Notes: generated from the letters alone by a model not told the origin. DNA of 12,291 nucleotides from CAYLMM01 sp964384825 (GCA_964384825.1 CAYLMM010000067.1:1-12291), one strand, 5' to 3'; shown: positions 1-7,284, numbered from the stretch's first letter. A program made the numbers and translations.

Positions 1-239
1 AGGTGCTGAAGGAGCAGGGCAAGGCCAAGAACCCCTGGCCCAACGTGGACGCCGGCTCGGGCGCCCTGCTCTACCATTACGGCATGAAGGAATTCTCGTA
101 CTACACGGTTCTGTTCTCGATCTCGCGGGCGATGGGAATGCTCTCGCAGCTGATCGTCAACCGGGCCCTGGGCTCGCCGATCGAGCGGCCGAAATCGGTC
201 ACCACGAAGTGGATCAAGAAGCAGATGCGGGGCAAGTAG
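1..239 (+). CDS. gltA: Citrate synthase, C-terminal end (5' truncated)
   Basis: The visible 78 residues are the last part of a citrate synthase, which condenses acetyl-CoA and oxaloacetate to citrate in the TCA cycle. The frame is open to the window edge, so the start lies upstream. The stretch KNPWPNVDAGSG matches the mitochondrial (type I) enzyme around its catalytic aspartate (Asp375 in pig numbering). Here that codon is bases 48-50. The usual histidine two residues later is a glycine. SRAMG and IERPKS carry the arginines that contact citrate in the known structures. The protein ends in a basic tail (KKQMRGK) just after ERPKS, as expected for the family. An intrinsic terminator follows 16 bases after the stop. 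Family assignment is firm; gltA is the general symbol for bacterial citrate synthase, although this sequence resembles the eukaryotic-type branch. Confidence 0.93.
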   Translation, partial: VLKEQGKAKNPWPNVDAGSGALLYHYGMKEFSYYTVLFSISRAMGMLSQLIVNRALGSPIERPKSVTTKWIKKQMRGK

Positions 240-254
240 GCCGCGCGGATGCGC

Positions 255-285
255 AAGGGGCCGGTCGTTCGGGCCGGCCCTTTTT
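255..285 (+). terminator. Intrinsic terminator of the citrate synthase gene
   Basis: GGGCCGG (258-264) pairs perfectly with CCGGCCC (274-280) around a 9-base loop, and a run of five T follows directly (281-285). AA at 255-256 can extend the stem into the T run. It sits just after the stop codon at 237-239 and is a textbook rho-independent terminator. Confidence 0.85.
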
Positions 286-328
286 CCGTCCCGCTTCCCG
301 GCCGCGGCCCGGCCGATCACCCCGAAGC

Positions 329-357
329 TTTCCCCGCGCAACATATTTTGTTAAAAT
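329..357 (+). promoter_or_regulatory. Putative extended -10 promoter for the exported hydrolase
   Basis: A short AT-rich patch in otherwise GC-rich DNA holds TAAAAT (352-357, five of six matches to TATAAT). TG lies one base upstream (349-350), giving an extended -10. The -35 candidate TTTCCC (329-334) is poor but correctly spaced at 17 bases. Transcription would start near 364, giving a leader of about 43 bases before the ATG at 407. It lies downstream of the terminator at 255-285, so the hydrolase gene probably has its own transcript. This is based on motifs only. Confidence 0.4.
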
Positions 358-406
358 TACTTCAGATAGTGCAATCGGGAGTTCACACTCGAAAGGGAAC
401 CCTTCC

Positions 407-1639
407 ATGCGTCGTCCGCATCTCGCCCGGCCTCGACGTCTCGCCCTCGGCACCGCCTCGCTGGCCTTGCTGCTGCTTTTGGCTTCGGCCGCGACGGCCG
501 ACGTCACCATCCACTGCCTGGACGTGGGCCAAGCCGACGCCACGCTGATCGTCTCGTCCAGCGGCAAGACGCTGCTGGTCGACGGCGGCGGCAGCAGCGG
601 CACCGTGGCGAAGGTCCAGGCCGTCGTCTCCGGCCAGCTGGACTACACAGTGGCGACCCATTACCACTCCGACCACATCGGCGGCCTGGACGACGTCATC
701 GAGGACATCGGGGTCAAGACCGCCTGCTACGACCGGGGCTGGGACTACTCCACCGCGACCTACGGCTACTACGCCACCGCGGCCGGCGCCAAGCGCCAGA
801 CCATCGTCGACGGCCAGGTGATCGACCTGGGCGACGGGGTGACGGTCACCTGCCTGGGCGTCAACGGCAACGGGCAGCTCTCCTCGCCCTTCGACAACGA
901 CGACCTGGAGAACGAGTACTGCGTGATCCTGCTGGTCGAATGCGGCGATTTCGACTTCTTCGTCGCCGGCGACCTGACCGGAGGCTACGGGGGCTACAAG
1001 GACATCGAGACCAGCGTGGGGCCCGAGGCCGGCGACATCGAGGTCTACCGGGTCGACCACCACGGATCCTATTCCAGCAGCAACGAATCGTTCCTGGCCG
1101 CGACCACGCCCGAAACCGCCATCATCTCGGTGCCCGAGAGCAGCAGCTACGGCCACCCCCACCAGGACACCATGGACCGCCTGGCCGCCGCCGAAGCCTA
1201 CGTCTACCAGACCGAGATCGGTTCGGACAGCACCTACCCCGCGGACATGCGCACGATCGTGGGCGGGAACGTGGTGATCACCACCGACGGCCACGGCGAG
1301 TACTTCATCGACGGCGACCAGTGGGCGATGGACGAGCCCGACCTGACCGACGTGCCGCCGGCCGCCGACTTCGTCCTGCTGGGCAACCATCCCAACCCCT
1401 TCAACCCGGCGACCGAGATCCGTTTCCGCACCGCCGCCGAGGGCCCGGTCCGCCTGACGGTCTTCGATCTGGCCGGACGGCGCCTCGACGCCCGGATGCA
1501 GCACGTCGGGGCGGGCGAGCAGTCGATCCGCTGGGACGGCCGCGGCGCCGACGGCCGCGCGCTGCCCTCGGGCGTTTACATGTACCGGGTGGAGACCGCT
1601 TCCGGATCCGAAGGCGGCCGGATGATGCTGGTGCGCTAG
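407..1639 (+). CDS. Exported ComEC-like metallo-beta-lactamase-fold hydrolase with C-terminal sorting domain
   Basis: 410 residues. Residues 1-31 form a signal peptide: a basic start (RRPHLARPRR), then a Leu/Ala core and an ATA cleavage region. Residues 33-300 are a metallo-beta-lactamase fold like the C-terminal domain of ComEC/Rec2. HYHSDH (85-90) is the metal-binding HxHxDH motif, AGDL (187-190) supplies the bridging aspartate, DHHGS is at 217-221 and YGHPH at 248-252. Residues 320-410 are a FlgD-like, type IX-style sorting domain, opening with NHPNPFNPATEIRF and ending MMLVR. The ATG at 407 is chosen because it begins the signal peptide and follows AAAGGGAA; the open frame extends further upstream but overlaps the terminator. 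No membrane-channel domain is present, so this is not a ComEC transporter. In this family it is likely a secreted phosphodiesterase, nuclease or other hydrolase; the substrate is unknown. Confidence 0.85.
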   Translation: MRRPHLARPRRLALGTASLALLLLLASAATADVTIHCLDVGQADATLIVSSSGKTLLVDGGGSSGTVAKVQAVVSGQLDYTVATHYHSDHIGGLDDVIEDIGVKTACYDRGWDYSTATYGYYATAAGAKRQTIVDGQVIDLGDGVTVTCLGVNGNGQLSSPFDNDDLENEYCVILLVECGDFDFFVAGDLTGGYGGYKDIETSVGPEAGDIEVYRVDHHGSYSSSNESFLAATTPETAIISVPESSSYGHPHQDTMDRLAAAEAYVYQTEIGSDSTYPADMRTIVGGNVVITTDGHGEYFIDGDQWAMDEPDLTDVPPAADFVLLGNHPNPFNPATEIRFRTAAEGPVRLTVFDLAGRRLDARMQHVGAGEQSIRWDGRGADGRALPSGVYMYRVETASGSEGGRMMLVR

Positions 1640-2451
1640 GCGCCTTCGGCCCCGGAATTCCCGCTTCGCAGCGCCCCGTCGGGACGATCGTTCCCGCGGG
1701 GCGTTTCGCGTCCGGCGGCCTCGGCAGCGGCGACCGTCCCGGTGGCCTGCCACGCCAGCGCATAACCCAGCACGATCTGCGAGAAGAAATGACGGCGGTC
1801 GTTCAGCCGCGACCAGCCGGTCGGCAGCATCGCCGCCACCGAGCCGGCGCGCACCGGCGCCGAACCGGTCCGGCGCATCAGCGTCAGCCAGGGGATCGCC
1901 GCGATGAAGGCGTGGCCCGAGGCCGAGTTGTCGTCGTCCATCGGATGGTAGCGGGGGTCGGGAACGTGGGCGGGATCGGAGTCGCCGTCGGTGGGCCGCG
2001 ACGCCCCGAGCACGCGCTGGGTGGTCCACAGGGCGGGCAGCCCGACCACCATCGCCTCGAAGGTGCGCCGTCCCCAGCGGGTCAGCGGATTGCTGGCGAT
2101 CAGGGAATCGAGCAGCATGAACGCGGCCCAGAAGCCGAACCAGAAGCGCTCGCCGAAGATCTTGGCCGTCTCGGCGACCCGGTCGCTGCGCGGCGAGCGG
2201 ATCCGGTCGCGATGCCAGGCGTCGACCGCCTTGTCCGCCCCGCTGTAGACCAGCACCGCGGCGGCGGCCACCGCCCCGCCGAGCTGCAGGAATCCCCGCC
2301 GGCCGTAGTGGCGCTTGTAGTGGGAGCCGGTCTCGGCGAAGGGCAGCCGTCCGCGGTCGGGACGGCCGCCGGCGGAACGGGCGGCGAGCAGGGCGCGCAG
2401 GCTCCAGAAGACGGCGGCCGCGAAAAGCAGGATCATCAGGATGGTGGTCAC
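1636..2451 (-). CDS. PAP2-superfamily (phosphatidic acid phosphatase type 2-like) membrane protein
   Basis: 271 residues. Several hydrophobic segments are visible: about 3-23, 56-70, 103-119, 131-143 and 225-243. The PAP2 signature is present in order: RP at 152-153 (C1), ASGH at 177-180 with the presumed catalytic or acid/base His180 (C2), and SR at 214-215 followed by His221 (C3). Two usual residues differ: the C1 lysine position is Gln145 and the C3 aspartate position is Gln225. Members remove phosphate from lipid phosphates or undecaprenyl pyrophosphate at the membrane; the substrate here cannot be told. GRRGFLQLGG (50-59) resembles a twin-arginine motif but lies after an earlier membrane segment. 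The start is GTG at 2451, with GGAG nine bases upstream. It is the last gene of a leftward cluster, 66 bases after the oxidoreductase. Its stop shares CTAG with the convergent hydrolase stop. The last 25 residues are polar and low-complexity. Confidence 0.75.
   Translation of the reverse strand: MTTILMILLFAAAVFWSLRALLAARSAGGRPDRGRLPFAETGSHYKRHYGRRGFLQLGGAVAAAAVLVYSGADKAVDAWHRDRIRSPRSDRVAETAKIFGERFWFGFWAAFMLLDSLIASNPLTRWGRRTFEAMVVGLPALWTTQRVLGASRPTDGDSDPAHVPDPRYHPMDDDNSASGHAFIAAIPWLTLMRRTGSAPVRAGSVAAMLPTGWSRLNDRRHFFSQIVLGYALAWQATGTVAAAEAAGRETPRGNDRPDGALRSGNSGAEGA
1672..1706 (+). terminator. Terminator-like hairpin 3' of the hydrolase gene, inside the PAP2 coding tail
   Basis: CGCCCCG (1672-1678) pairs with CGGGGCG (1697-1703). 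An inner GGGA/TCCC stem extends it, and TTT follows (1704-1706). It lies 33 bases past the hydrolase stop, so it may terminate the plus-strand transcript. It also encodes part of the low-complexity C-terminal tail of the convergent PAP2-family gene. The T run is short, hence modest confidence. Confidence 0.4.
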
Positions 2452-2517
2452 TTCGGGTCGCTCCGTTCGGCGTTCGGTTCCCGGTCGGTTCTAGTTCGGC
2501 GGCGCCGCGGCCGCGGT

Positions 2518-3639
2518 TCAGGCCTCGGCCAGCAGGCCGGCCACCATCCCGGCGATCGCCGGCGCCGACGTCAGGCCGGGCGAGTCGATGCCGATCAGGT
2601 TGATCAGCCCGGCCAGGTCGCCGGTCTCGCGCCGGACAACGAAATCCCTGAATCCCTCGACCGCCAGCTTGGGCCGGATGCCGGCCATGCCCGGGGTCAG
2701 GTCTTCGGCCGCCAGGAAAGGCAGGAAGGGCGCCGCGCCGGCGAAGAAGTCGTCCCCGCGGGCGGGATCGACGCGGTAGTCCTCGTCGCGGCCGTCGAGG
2801 GGCTGGTAGTCGGGTCCCAGCCGCAATTGCCCCGCCAGATCGATGCAGACATGCACGCCCAGGGTGTCGGTGCCGGCCGGGGGCACCGGGTAGATCAGCC
2901 TCTCGACGCGGCCCGCATGCCGCGGGGCCACGCCGAAGTAGCTGCCCTTGACCCAGCGCAGGCGCAGGTCGGCGGCCTCGATGTCGATCCCCGCCAGGGC
3001 GGCCACCGCGTCGGCCCGCAGGCCCGCGGCGTTGACCACCAGGCGGCTGCGGTGGGTCCAACCCTCGCCCCTTTCGCGGGACACGGCCACGTCCCAGCCC
3101 CCGTCCGCCGGCCGCAGGCCCACGACCTCGGCGCCGGTCATGACCTGGGCTCCCCGTTCGGCGGCGAGACGTCCGTAGGCCAGCGCCGCGCCCTCGGCGT
3201 CGAAGACCGCGGTGGCCGGGGAATGCAGCGCCGCGACGGCCCGCACCTCGGGCTCCAGGCGGCGGACATCGGCCCCGTCGAGCAGCGCCAGATCCTCGAC
3301 GCCGTTCTCGTTTCCCAGCGCATGCAGGCGTTCCAGTTCGGGGATCTCCGATTCCGCGGCGGCCACGATCAACTTGCCGACGTCGCGCCAGCCCACGTCC
3401 GCCGCGGCGCAGAACTCCTTCATCAGCCGCCGGCCGCGGACGCAGCAGCGGGCCTTCAGCGAACCGGCCGGATAGTACATCCCGCCGTGGGCGACCTCGC
3501 TGTTGCGCGCGGTGGTGGCGGTCGCGAGGCGCGGCTCCTTCTCGAGCAGGACCACCGAATCGAAGCGGTCGGCGGCCGCGGCGGCGACCGCGCAGCCCAC
3601 GACCCCGCCGCCGACGACCGTGACGTCGATCGAGGTCAA
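2518..3639 (-). CDS. FAD-dependent oxidoreductase, L-2-hydroxyglutarate dehydrogenase/oxidase-like
   Basis: 373 residues of the DAO (glycine/D-amino-acid oxidase) fold. The FAD-binding Rossmann motif VVGGGVVG lies at residues 8-15, with an acidic Glu33 ending the second strand. ARNSEVAHGGMYYPAGSLKA (44-63) closely follows the L2HGDH/LhgO signature, including the conserved histidine and YYPxGSLKA. Near the C-terminus, LINLIGIDSPGLTSAPAIAG (345-364) is the second FAD-contact block of that family. The family oxidises L-2-hydroxyglutarate to 2-oxoglutarate, passing electrons to quinone or oxygen; a related 2-hydroxyacid substrate is possible. The start is TTG at 3639, overlapping the upstream lipoprotein stop as TTGA, with GAGG seven bases before it. 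Any later start would lie inside the dinucleotide fold. At 373 residues it is near the family's bacterial length, and it is complete. Translational coupling to the lipoprotein gene is likely. Confidence 0.85.
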   Translation of the reverse strand: MTSIDVTVVGGGVVGCAVAAAAADRFDSVVLLEKEPRLATATTARNSEVAHGGMYYPAGSLKARCCVRGRRLMKEFCAAADVGWRDVGKLIVAAAESEIPELERLHALGNENGVEDLALLDGADVRRLEPEVRAVAALHSPATAVFDAEGAALAYGRLAAERGAQVMTGAEVVGLRPADGGWDVAVSRERGEGWTHRSRLVVNAAGLRADAVAALAGIDIEAADLRLRWVKGSYFGVAPRHAGRVERLIYPVPPAGTDTLGVHVCIDLAGQLRLGPDYQPLDGRDEDYRVDPARGDDFFAGAAPFLPFLAAEDLTPGMAGIRPKLAVEGFRDFVVRRETGDLAGLINLIGIDSPGLTSAPAIAGMVAGLLAEA

Positions 3640-4274
3640 GGCTTCGCCTCGCCGGCCGTGGAGATCCGCGGCTTGATGCCGGTGAAATTCGCGCCGGAGA
3701 TGTCGGCCCCGGGGTCGATCAGCAGGCGGGCGCGGCCGGTCACCGCCACCTCGCCCATCAGCCGGCATCCCGGCCCGATCAGCACGATGGTGGAGTCGCC
3801 GAACGAGCCGCCCGCGTCGACGCGCAGCCCGCCCTCTAGCGAGGCGCCGTCCGTTACGTCGATCCGGCCCCGTTTCAGTTCCACCATCCCCTTGACCCGC
3901 GTCCCGTCGAGTTCGATGGCGCCGTTGCCGACGTAGAGGTCGCCGGAGATCGTGCCGGCCGCGGCCTCGATCGCCCCGTTCGAGACGTGCAGCCGGGGCG
4001 TCTGGAGATCGCCGTAGGTCTCGATCGCGCCGTTGCTGACCTTCACGCCGCCGGCCACCGCGCAGCCGTTGGCGATCTCGACCCCGCCGGCCTTCAGCGA
4101 GATCCCGCCCTCGAGCCGCGATCCGGCCCGCATCACCACGCCGCCGGCCAGGAGCTGGATGTCGCCGTTGCGGATCTCGTTCTCGGCCCGCTCGACCTCG
4201 GCCGAGCATCCGGCCAGCAGAAGCAGGGCCGCCAGGGCCGCGGCCGCCGCGAGGGTTCCCGTCCTTCGGTTCAC
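3636..4274 (-). CDS. Beta-solenoid (polymer-forming/bactofilin-like) lipoprotein
   Basis: 212 residues. A basic start, an Ala/Leu core and lipobox LAGC (20-23) predict a lipoprotein acylated at Cys23. The rest is a repetitive, Gly- and Val-rich parallel beta-helix. SNGAIE/SNGAIE/GNGAIE recur with Asn at 81, 99 and 117, an exact 18-residue step, flanked by looser copies such as EIRNGD (33-38) and EIANGC (66-71). Sequences of this kind resemble bactofilin/polymer-forming domains and other solenoids that serve as scaffolds; no catalytic motif is visible. The start is GTG at 4274, which overlaps the RluA-type gene stop as GTGA and is preceded by a purine-rich GGAAGGAAG. The stop overlaps the next start as TTGA. 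The protein is probably a membrane-anchored structural or scaffold component. The exact family is uncertain, and its partners are unknown. Confidence 0.72.
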   Translation of the reverse strand: MNRRTGTLAAAAALAALLLLAGCSAEVERAENEIRNGDIQLLAGGVVMRAGSRLEGGISLKAGGVEIANGCAVAGGVKVSNGAIETYGDLQTPRLHVSNGAIEAAAGTISGDLYVGNGAIELDGTRVKGMVELKRGRIDVTDGASLEGGLRVDAGGSFGDSTIVLIGPGCRLMGEVAVTGRARLLIDPGADISGANFTGIKPRISTAGEAKP

Positions 4275-4972
4275 GGCTCTTCCTTCCTGTTTCCCGGCCG
4301 GGGCCAGGGCCAGTCGTCCGGCGGCTCGGCCTCCAGCAGCACGGGCAGGCCGCCGACCGGATGTTCCACTTCCAGGCTCCGCGCGTGCAGGGCGACCCGG
4401 CGCGCGGGCAGCTTCTCGGTCGATCCGTATTTCCTGTCGCCGAGGATCGGATGCCCGGCCGCGGCCATCTGCGCGCGGATCTGATGCCGGCGGCCGGTGA
4501 TCAGTTCGACCTCGACCAGCGACCGGCCCTCCCGCGGTTCGACCACCCGGTAGCGCAGGATCGCCTCCTTGCCGCCGGCGAAGGGTTGCGCCGCGATCGG
4601 AGTGCGGCCTTCGGCGTCGGCGGCCGCCCCCATCCAGTGACGCAGCTCGCCGGCCGCGGGTTCGGGCGTGCCGGTGACCACCGCCAGATACGTCTTGCGG
4701 GGCGTGCCCTCGCGGAACTGGCGCGAGAGCCGGCCGGCCGCCTTCGAGGTCCGCGCCAGCAGCACCACGCCCGAGACCGGCCGGTCCAGCCGGTGCACCA
4801 GGCCCAGATAGACGTTGCCCGGCTTGCCGTAGCGCTCCTTCAGATAGGCCTTGCCCGCGTCGAGCAGCGTCGGATCGCCGGTGCGGTCGCCCTGCACCAG
4901 CAGCCCGGCGGGCTTGACCACCGCCAGCAGATGGTTGTCCTCGTAAACGATGTCCAGTGTCGCGTTCGCCAT
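4271..4972 (-). CDS. RluA-family 23S rRNA/tRNA pseudouridine synthase
   Basis: 233 residues. This family isomerises specific uridines in rRNA or tRNA to pseudouridine. The catalytic block HRLDRPVSG (60-68) contains the essential Asp63. KPAGLLVQ (20-27) and GRRHQIRAQM (160-169) are the other conserved family blocks. There is no N-terminal S4 RNA-binding domain, so it is a short RluA/TruC-like form, and the target uridine cannot be assigned. The C-terminus ends in a Pro/Trp-rich tail (DDWPWPRPGNRKEEP). The start is ATG at 4972. No clear Shine-Dalgarno sequence precedes it, so initiation may be on a very short leader. It heads a leftward operon, and its stop codon is shared with the following lipoprotein start. 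Confidence 0.9.
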   Translation of the reverse strand: MANATLDIVYEDNHLLAVVKPAGLLVQGDRTGDPTLLDAGKAYLKERYGKPGNVYLGLVHRLDRPVSGVVLLARTSKAAGRLSRQFREGTPRKTYLAVVTGTPEPAAGELRHWMGAAADAEGRTPIAAQPFAGGKEAILRYRVVEPREGRSLVEVELITGRRHQIRAQMAAAGHPILGDRKYGSTEKLPARRVALHARSLEVEHPVGGLPVLLEAEPPDDWPWPRPGNRKEEP

Positions 4973-5006
4973 GATGCGGCCAAGGTAACAGAGCCCGCGG
5001 CGGGGG

Positions 5007-5026
5007 AAAAGGCCGAAGCCCCGGCC
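5007..5026 (-). other. Small hairpin followed by T run upstream of the pseudouridine synthase gene
   Basis: Read on the minus strand, GGCCG (5026-5022) pairs with CGGCC (5015-5011) and is followed by four T (5010-5007). It lies 34 bases upstream of the ATG at 4972. It could be an attenuator-like stop, a remnant terminator or chance in GC-rich DNA. A possible minus-strand -10, TACCTT (4987-4982), lies between it and the gene, which would make the mRNA nearly leaderless. Confidence 0.25.
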
Positions 5027-5066
5027 GCGGCAGCGTCCGGCCGGGCGGCACGGCGCGAACCCCGGA

Positions 5067-5095
5067 ATGACAACCGCCGCGCCTTGGGTTATGTT
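5067..5095 (+). promoter_or_regulatory. Sigma70-like promoter of the prolyl oligopeptidase gene
   Basis: ATGACA (5067-5072, five of six matches to TTGACA) and TATGTT (5090-5095, four of six) are separated by exactly 17 bases. Transcription would begin near 5102, leaving a leader of about 47 bases. The leader contains a run of seven C (5124-5130) and the ribosome binding site GAGAGGA (5136-5142), six bases before the ATG. The element lies in the divergent gap between this gene and the leftward operon. Confidence 0.5.
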
Positions 5096-5148
5096 TGCAG
5101 CTTCTCGCCGGCATACGCATCCGCCCCCCCTGATCGAGAGGATATCCG

Positions 5149-7284
5149 ATGTTCTCCAATCGCCTGCTCGCGCTGCTGATCTGCGTCGGGCTCGCCGCGC
5201 TGATCGGCTGCTCCGGCGAACCCGCGCCCGAGGTGTGGGATTCGCCCGCCTACCCCGTCTCGGCCACCGTCGACCAGACCGACGACTACCACGGCACCGC
5301 CGTGGCCGATCCCTACCGCTGGCTCGAGGATCCCGACAGCGAGCAGACGACGGCCTGGGTGACCGCCCAGAACGTCCTGACCCGCTCGGTGCTCGACGGC
5401 ATCCCCGCCCGCGAGGAGATCCGCGAACGCCTGAGCGAGATGATGGACTACACCCGCTACAGCACCCCGGTCGAACGCGGCGGACGGATCTTCTTCCGCA
5501 AGAACGACGGCCTGCAGCCCCAGTCGGTGCTCTACGTCCAGGACGGCCCGGACGCCGAGCCTCGCGTGCTGCTGGATCCCAACACCCTGAGCGAGGACGG
5601 CACCATCGCCATGGGCGGCACCTCGATCAGCGACGACGGCGAGCTGATCGCCTGGTCGCGCATCGACGGCGGCTCGGACTGGCGGACCTGGCTGATCCGC
5701 GACGTCGAAACCGGCGAGGATCTGCCCGACCTGGTGCGGTGGAGCAAGTTCAGCGGCGCCGCCTGGACGCCCGACGGCAAGGGCTTCTTCTACGGCCGCT
5801 ACGACGCCCCGGCCGAGGGCGAGGAACTGCAGGACGCCAACTTCAACCAGAAGCTCTTCTACCACCGCGTCGGCACCGACCAGTCGGCCGACGAGCTGGT
5901 CTACAAGAACGACGAGCACAAGGAGTGGAGCTTCCACGCCCAGGTCAGCGAGGACGGCGCCTGGCTGGTGATGCCGGTCCAGGCCTCCAGCTCGGGCAAC
6001 AACAGCATCTACGTGCGGCCTCTCGCCGGCGGCGATTTCATCGAGCTGCTGCCCGACTTCGACGCCATCTACGAATTCCTGGGCAACGACGGCGACGCGC
6101 TGTACTTCATGACCACCAAGGACGCCCCGCGCGGCCGGATCGTGGCGATCGACATCGACCGCCCCGCGCCCGAAAGTTGGCGCACGATCGTGCCCGAGAA
6201 CGACGACACGATCGAAAAGAGCGGCATGGTGGCCGACCGCTTCATCGTGGTCTACATGCAGGACGCCCACAGCGTCGTGCGCACCTACGGCGTCGACGGC
6301 TCGGACCTCGGCACGATCGAGATGCCCGGCCTGGGCTCGGCCTACGGCTTCACCGGCCGCCGCGCCGACACCGTCTCGTACTACGGCTTCGAGTCGTTCC
6401 TCAGCCCCGACGTGATCCGCCGCCACGACTTCGCGACCGGCGAGACCACGGTCTTCCACGCGCCCGAGATCGATTTCCCCTTCCACGAGTTCGTCACCGA
6501 GCAGGTGTTCTACGAAAGCAAGGACGGCACGCGGGTGCCGATGTTCCTGGTGCACCGCAAGGACCTGGTCCGCGACGGCACGAACCCCTGCTACCTCTAC
6601 GGCTACGGCGGATTCAACGTGTCGATGACGCCCTGGTTCTCGTCGGTGCGTCTGGCCTGGTTCGACCGCGGCGGGATGTTCGCGATGCCGAACATCCGCG
6701 GCGGCGGCGAATACGGCGAGCAGTGGCACCAGGCGGGCACCATCCACAACAAGCAGAACGTCTTCGACGACTTCATCGCCGCGGCCGAGTGGCTGATCGC
6801 CGAGGCCTACACCTCGACCGGGAAGCTGGCCATCGGCGGCGGCTCGAACGGCGGCACCCTGGTGGGCGCCTGCCTGAACCAGCGGCCGGATCTGTTCGGA
6901 GCGGCCCTGCCCGTGGTCGGCGTGATGGACATGCTGCGCTACCACATGTTCACCATCGGCTGGGCCTGGGCCTCGGACTACGGCACCTCCGACGATCCGG
7001 AGCAGTTCGAGACGCTGTACAGGTATTCGCCGTACCACAACATCCAGGACGGCACGGCCTACCCGGCGGTGCTGGTCACCACCGCCGACCACGACGACCG
7101 CGTGGTACCGGGCCACAGCTTCAAGTACGCGGCCCGCCTGCAGGCCGCCCAGGCCGGCCCCGCCCCGACCCTGATCCGCATCGAGACGCGCGCCGGCCAC
7201 AGCTCCGGCAAGCCGACCGACAAGATCATCGAGGAAGCGGCCGACGAGTGGGCGTTCCTGGTGAGGGCGCTGGGGATGGAGTAG
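5149..7284 (+). CDS. Prolyl oligopeptidase family (S9A) serine peptidase, predicted lipoprotein
   Basis: 711 residues. Residues 1-20 are a lipoprotein signal with lipobox LIGC (18-21), so the enzyme should be anchored through Cys21. DPYRWLED (54-61) is the typical N-terminal motif of prolyl oligopeptidases. Residues of roughly 80-420 form the beta-propeller that restricts access to short peptides. The C-terminal alpha/beta-hydrolase domain has all catalytic elements: GGGSNGG with Ser566, DHDDRVVP (647-654) with the catalytic aspartate, and RAGHSSG with His684. The family cleaves small peptides after proline. Length matches the usual 680-720. The ATG at 5149 has a good ribosome site, GAGAGGA, six bases upstream. 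The gene stands alone between its own promoter and a 3' hairpin. Most characterised S9A enzymes are cytosolic or periplasmic, so membrane anchoring suggests use of external or periplasmic peptides. Confidence 0.93.
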   Translation: MFSNRLLALLICVGLAALIGCSGEPAPEVWDSPAYPVSATVDQTDDYHGTAVADPYRWLEDPDSEQTTAWVTAQNVLTRSVLDGIPAREEIRERLSEMMDYTRYSTPVERGGRIFFRKNDGLQPQSVLYVQDGPDAEPRVLLDPNTLSEDGTIAMGGTSISDDGELIAWSRIDGGSDWRTWLIRDVETGEDLPDLVRWSKFSGAAWTPDGKGFFYGRYDAPAEGEELQDANFNQKLFYHRVGTDQSADELVYKNDEHKEWSFHAQVSEDGAWLVMPVQASSSGNNSIYVRPLAGGDFIELLPDFDAIYEFLGNDGDALYFMTTKDAPRGRIVAIDIDRPAPESWRTIVPENDDTIEKSGMVADRFIVVYMQDAHSVVRTYGVDGSDLGTIEMPGLGSAYGFTGRRADTVSYYGFESFLSPDVIRRHDFATGETTVFHAPEIDFPFHEFVTEQVFYESKDGTRVPMFLVHRKDLVRDGTNPCYLYGYGGFNVSMTPWFSSVRLAWFDRGGMFAMPNIRGGGEYGEQWHQAGTIHNKQNVFDDFIAAAEWLIAEAYTSTGKLAIGGGSNGGTLVGACLNQRPDLFGAALPVVGVMDMLRYHMFTIGWAWASDYGTSDDPEQFETLYRYSPYHNIQDGTAYPAVLVTTADHDDRVVPGHSFKYAARLQAAQAGPAPTLIRIETRAGHSSGKPTDKIIEEAADEWAFLVRALGME

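Noticed and set aside
2452..2517. Recurring GTTCGG words in the gap before the PAP2 gene
   Set aside because: The copies are short, irregularly spaced and within low-complexity GC-rich sequence; no repeat unit or structure could be defended.
383..3061. Very long minus-strand open frame (892 codons) and a matching plus-strand frame at 940-3936
   Set aside because: Both are Arg/Gly/Pro/Ala-rich shadows typical of unused frames in GC-rich DNA. They run antisense or out of frame to genes with clear catalytic motifs.
5124..5130. C7 run in the leader of the prolyl oligopeptidase gene, considered as a phase-variation tract
   Set aside because: Seven C in a GC-rich leader is unremarkable, and its length would change only the untranslated region.
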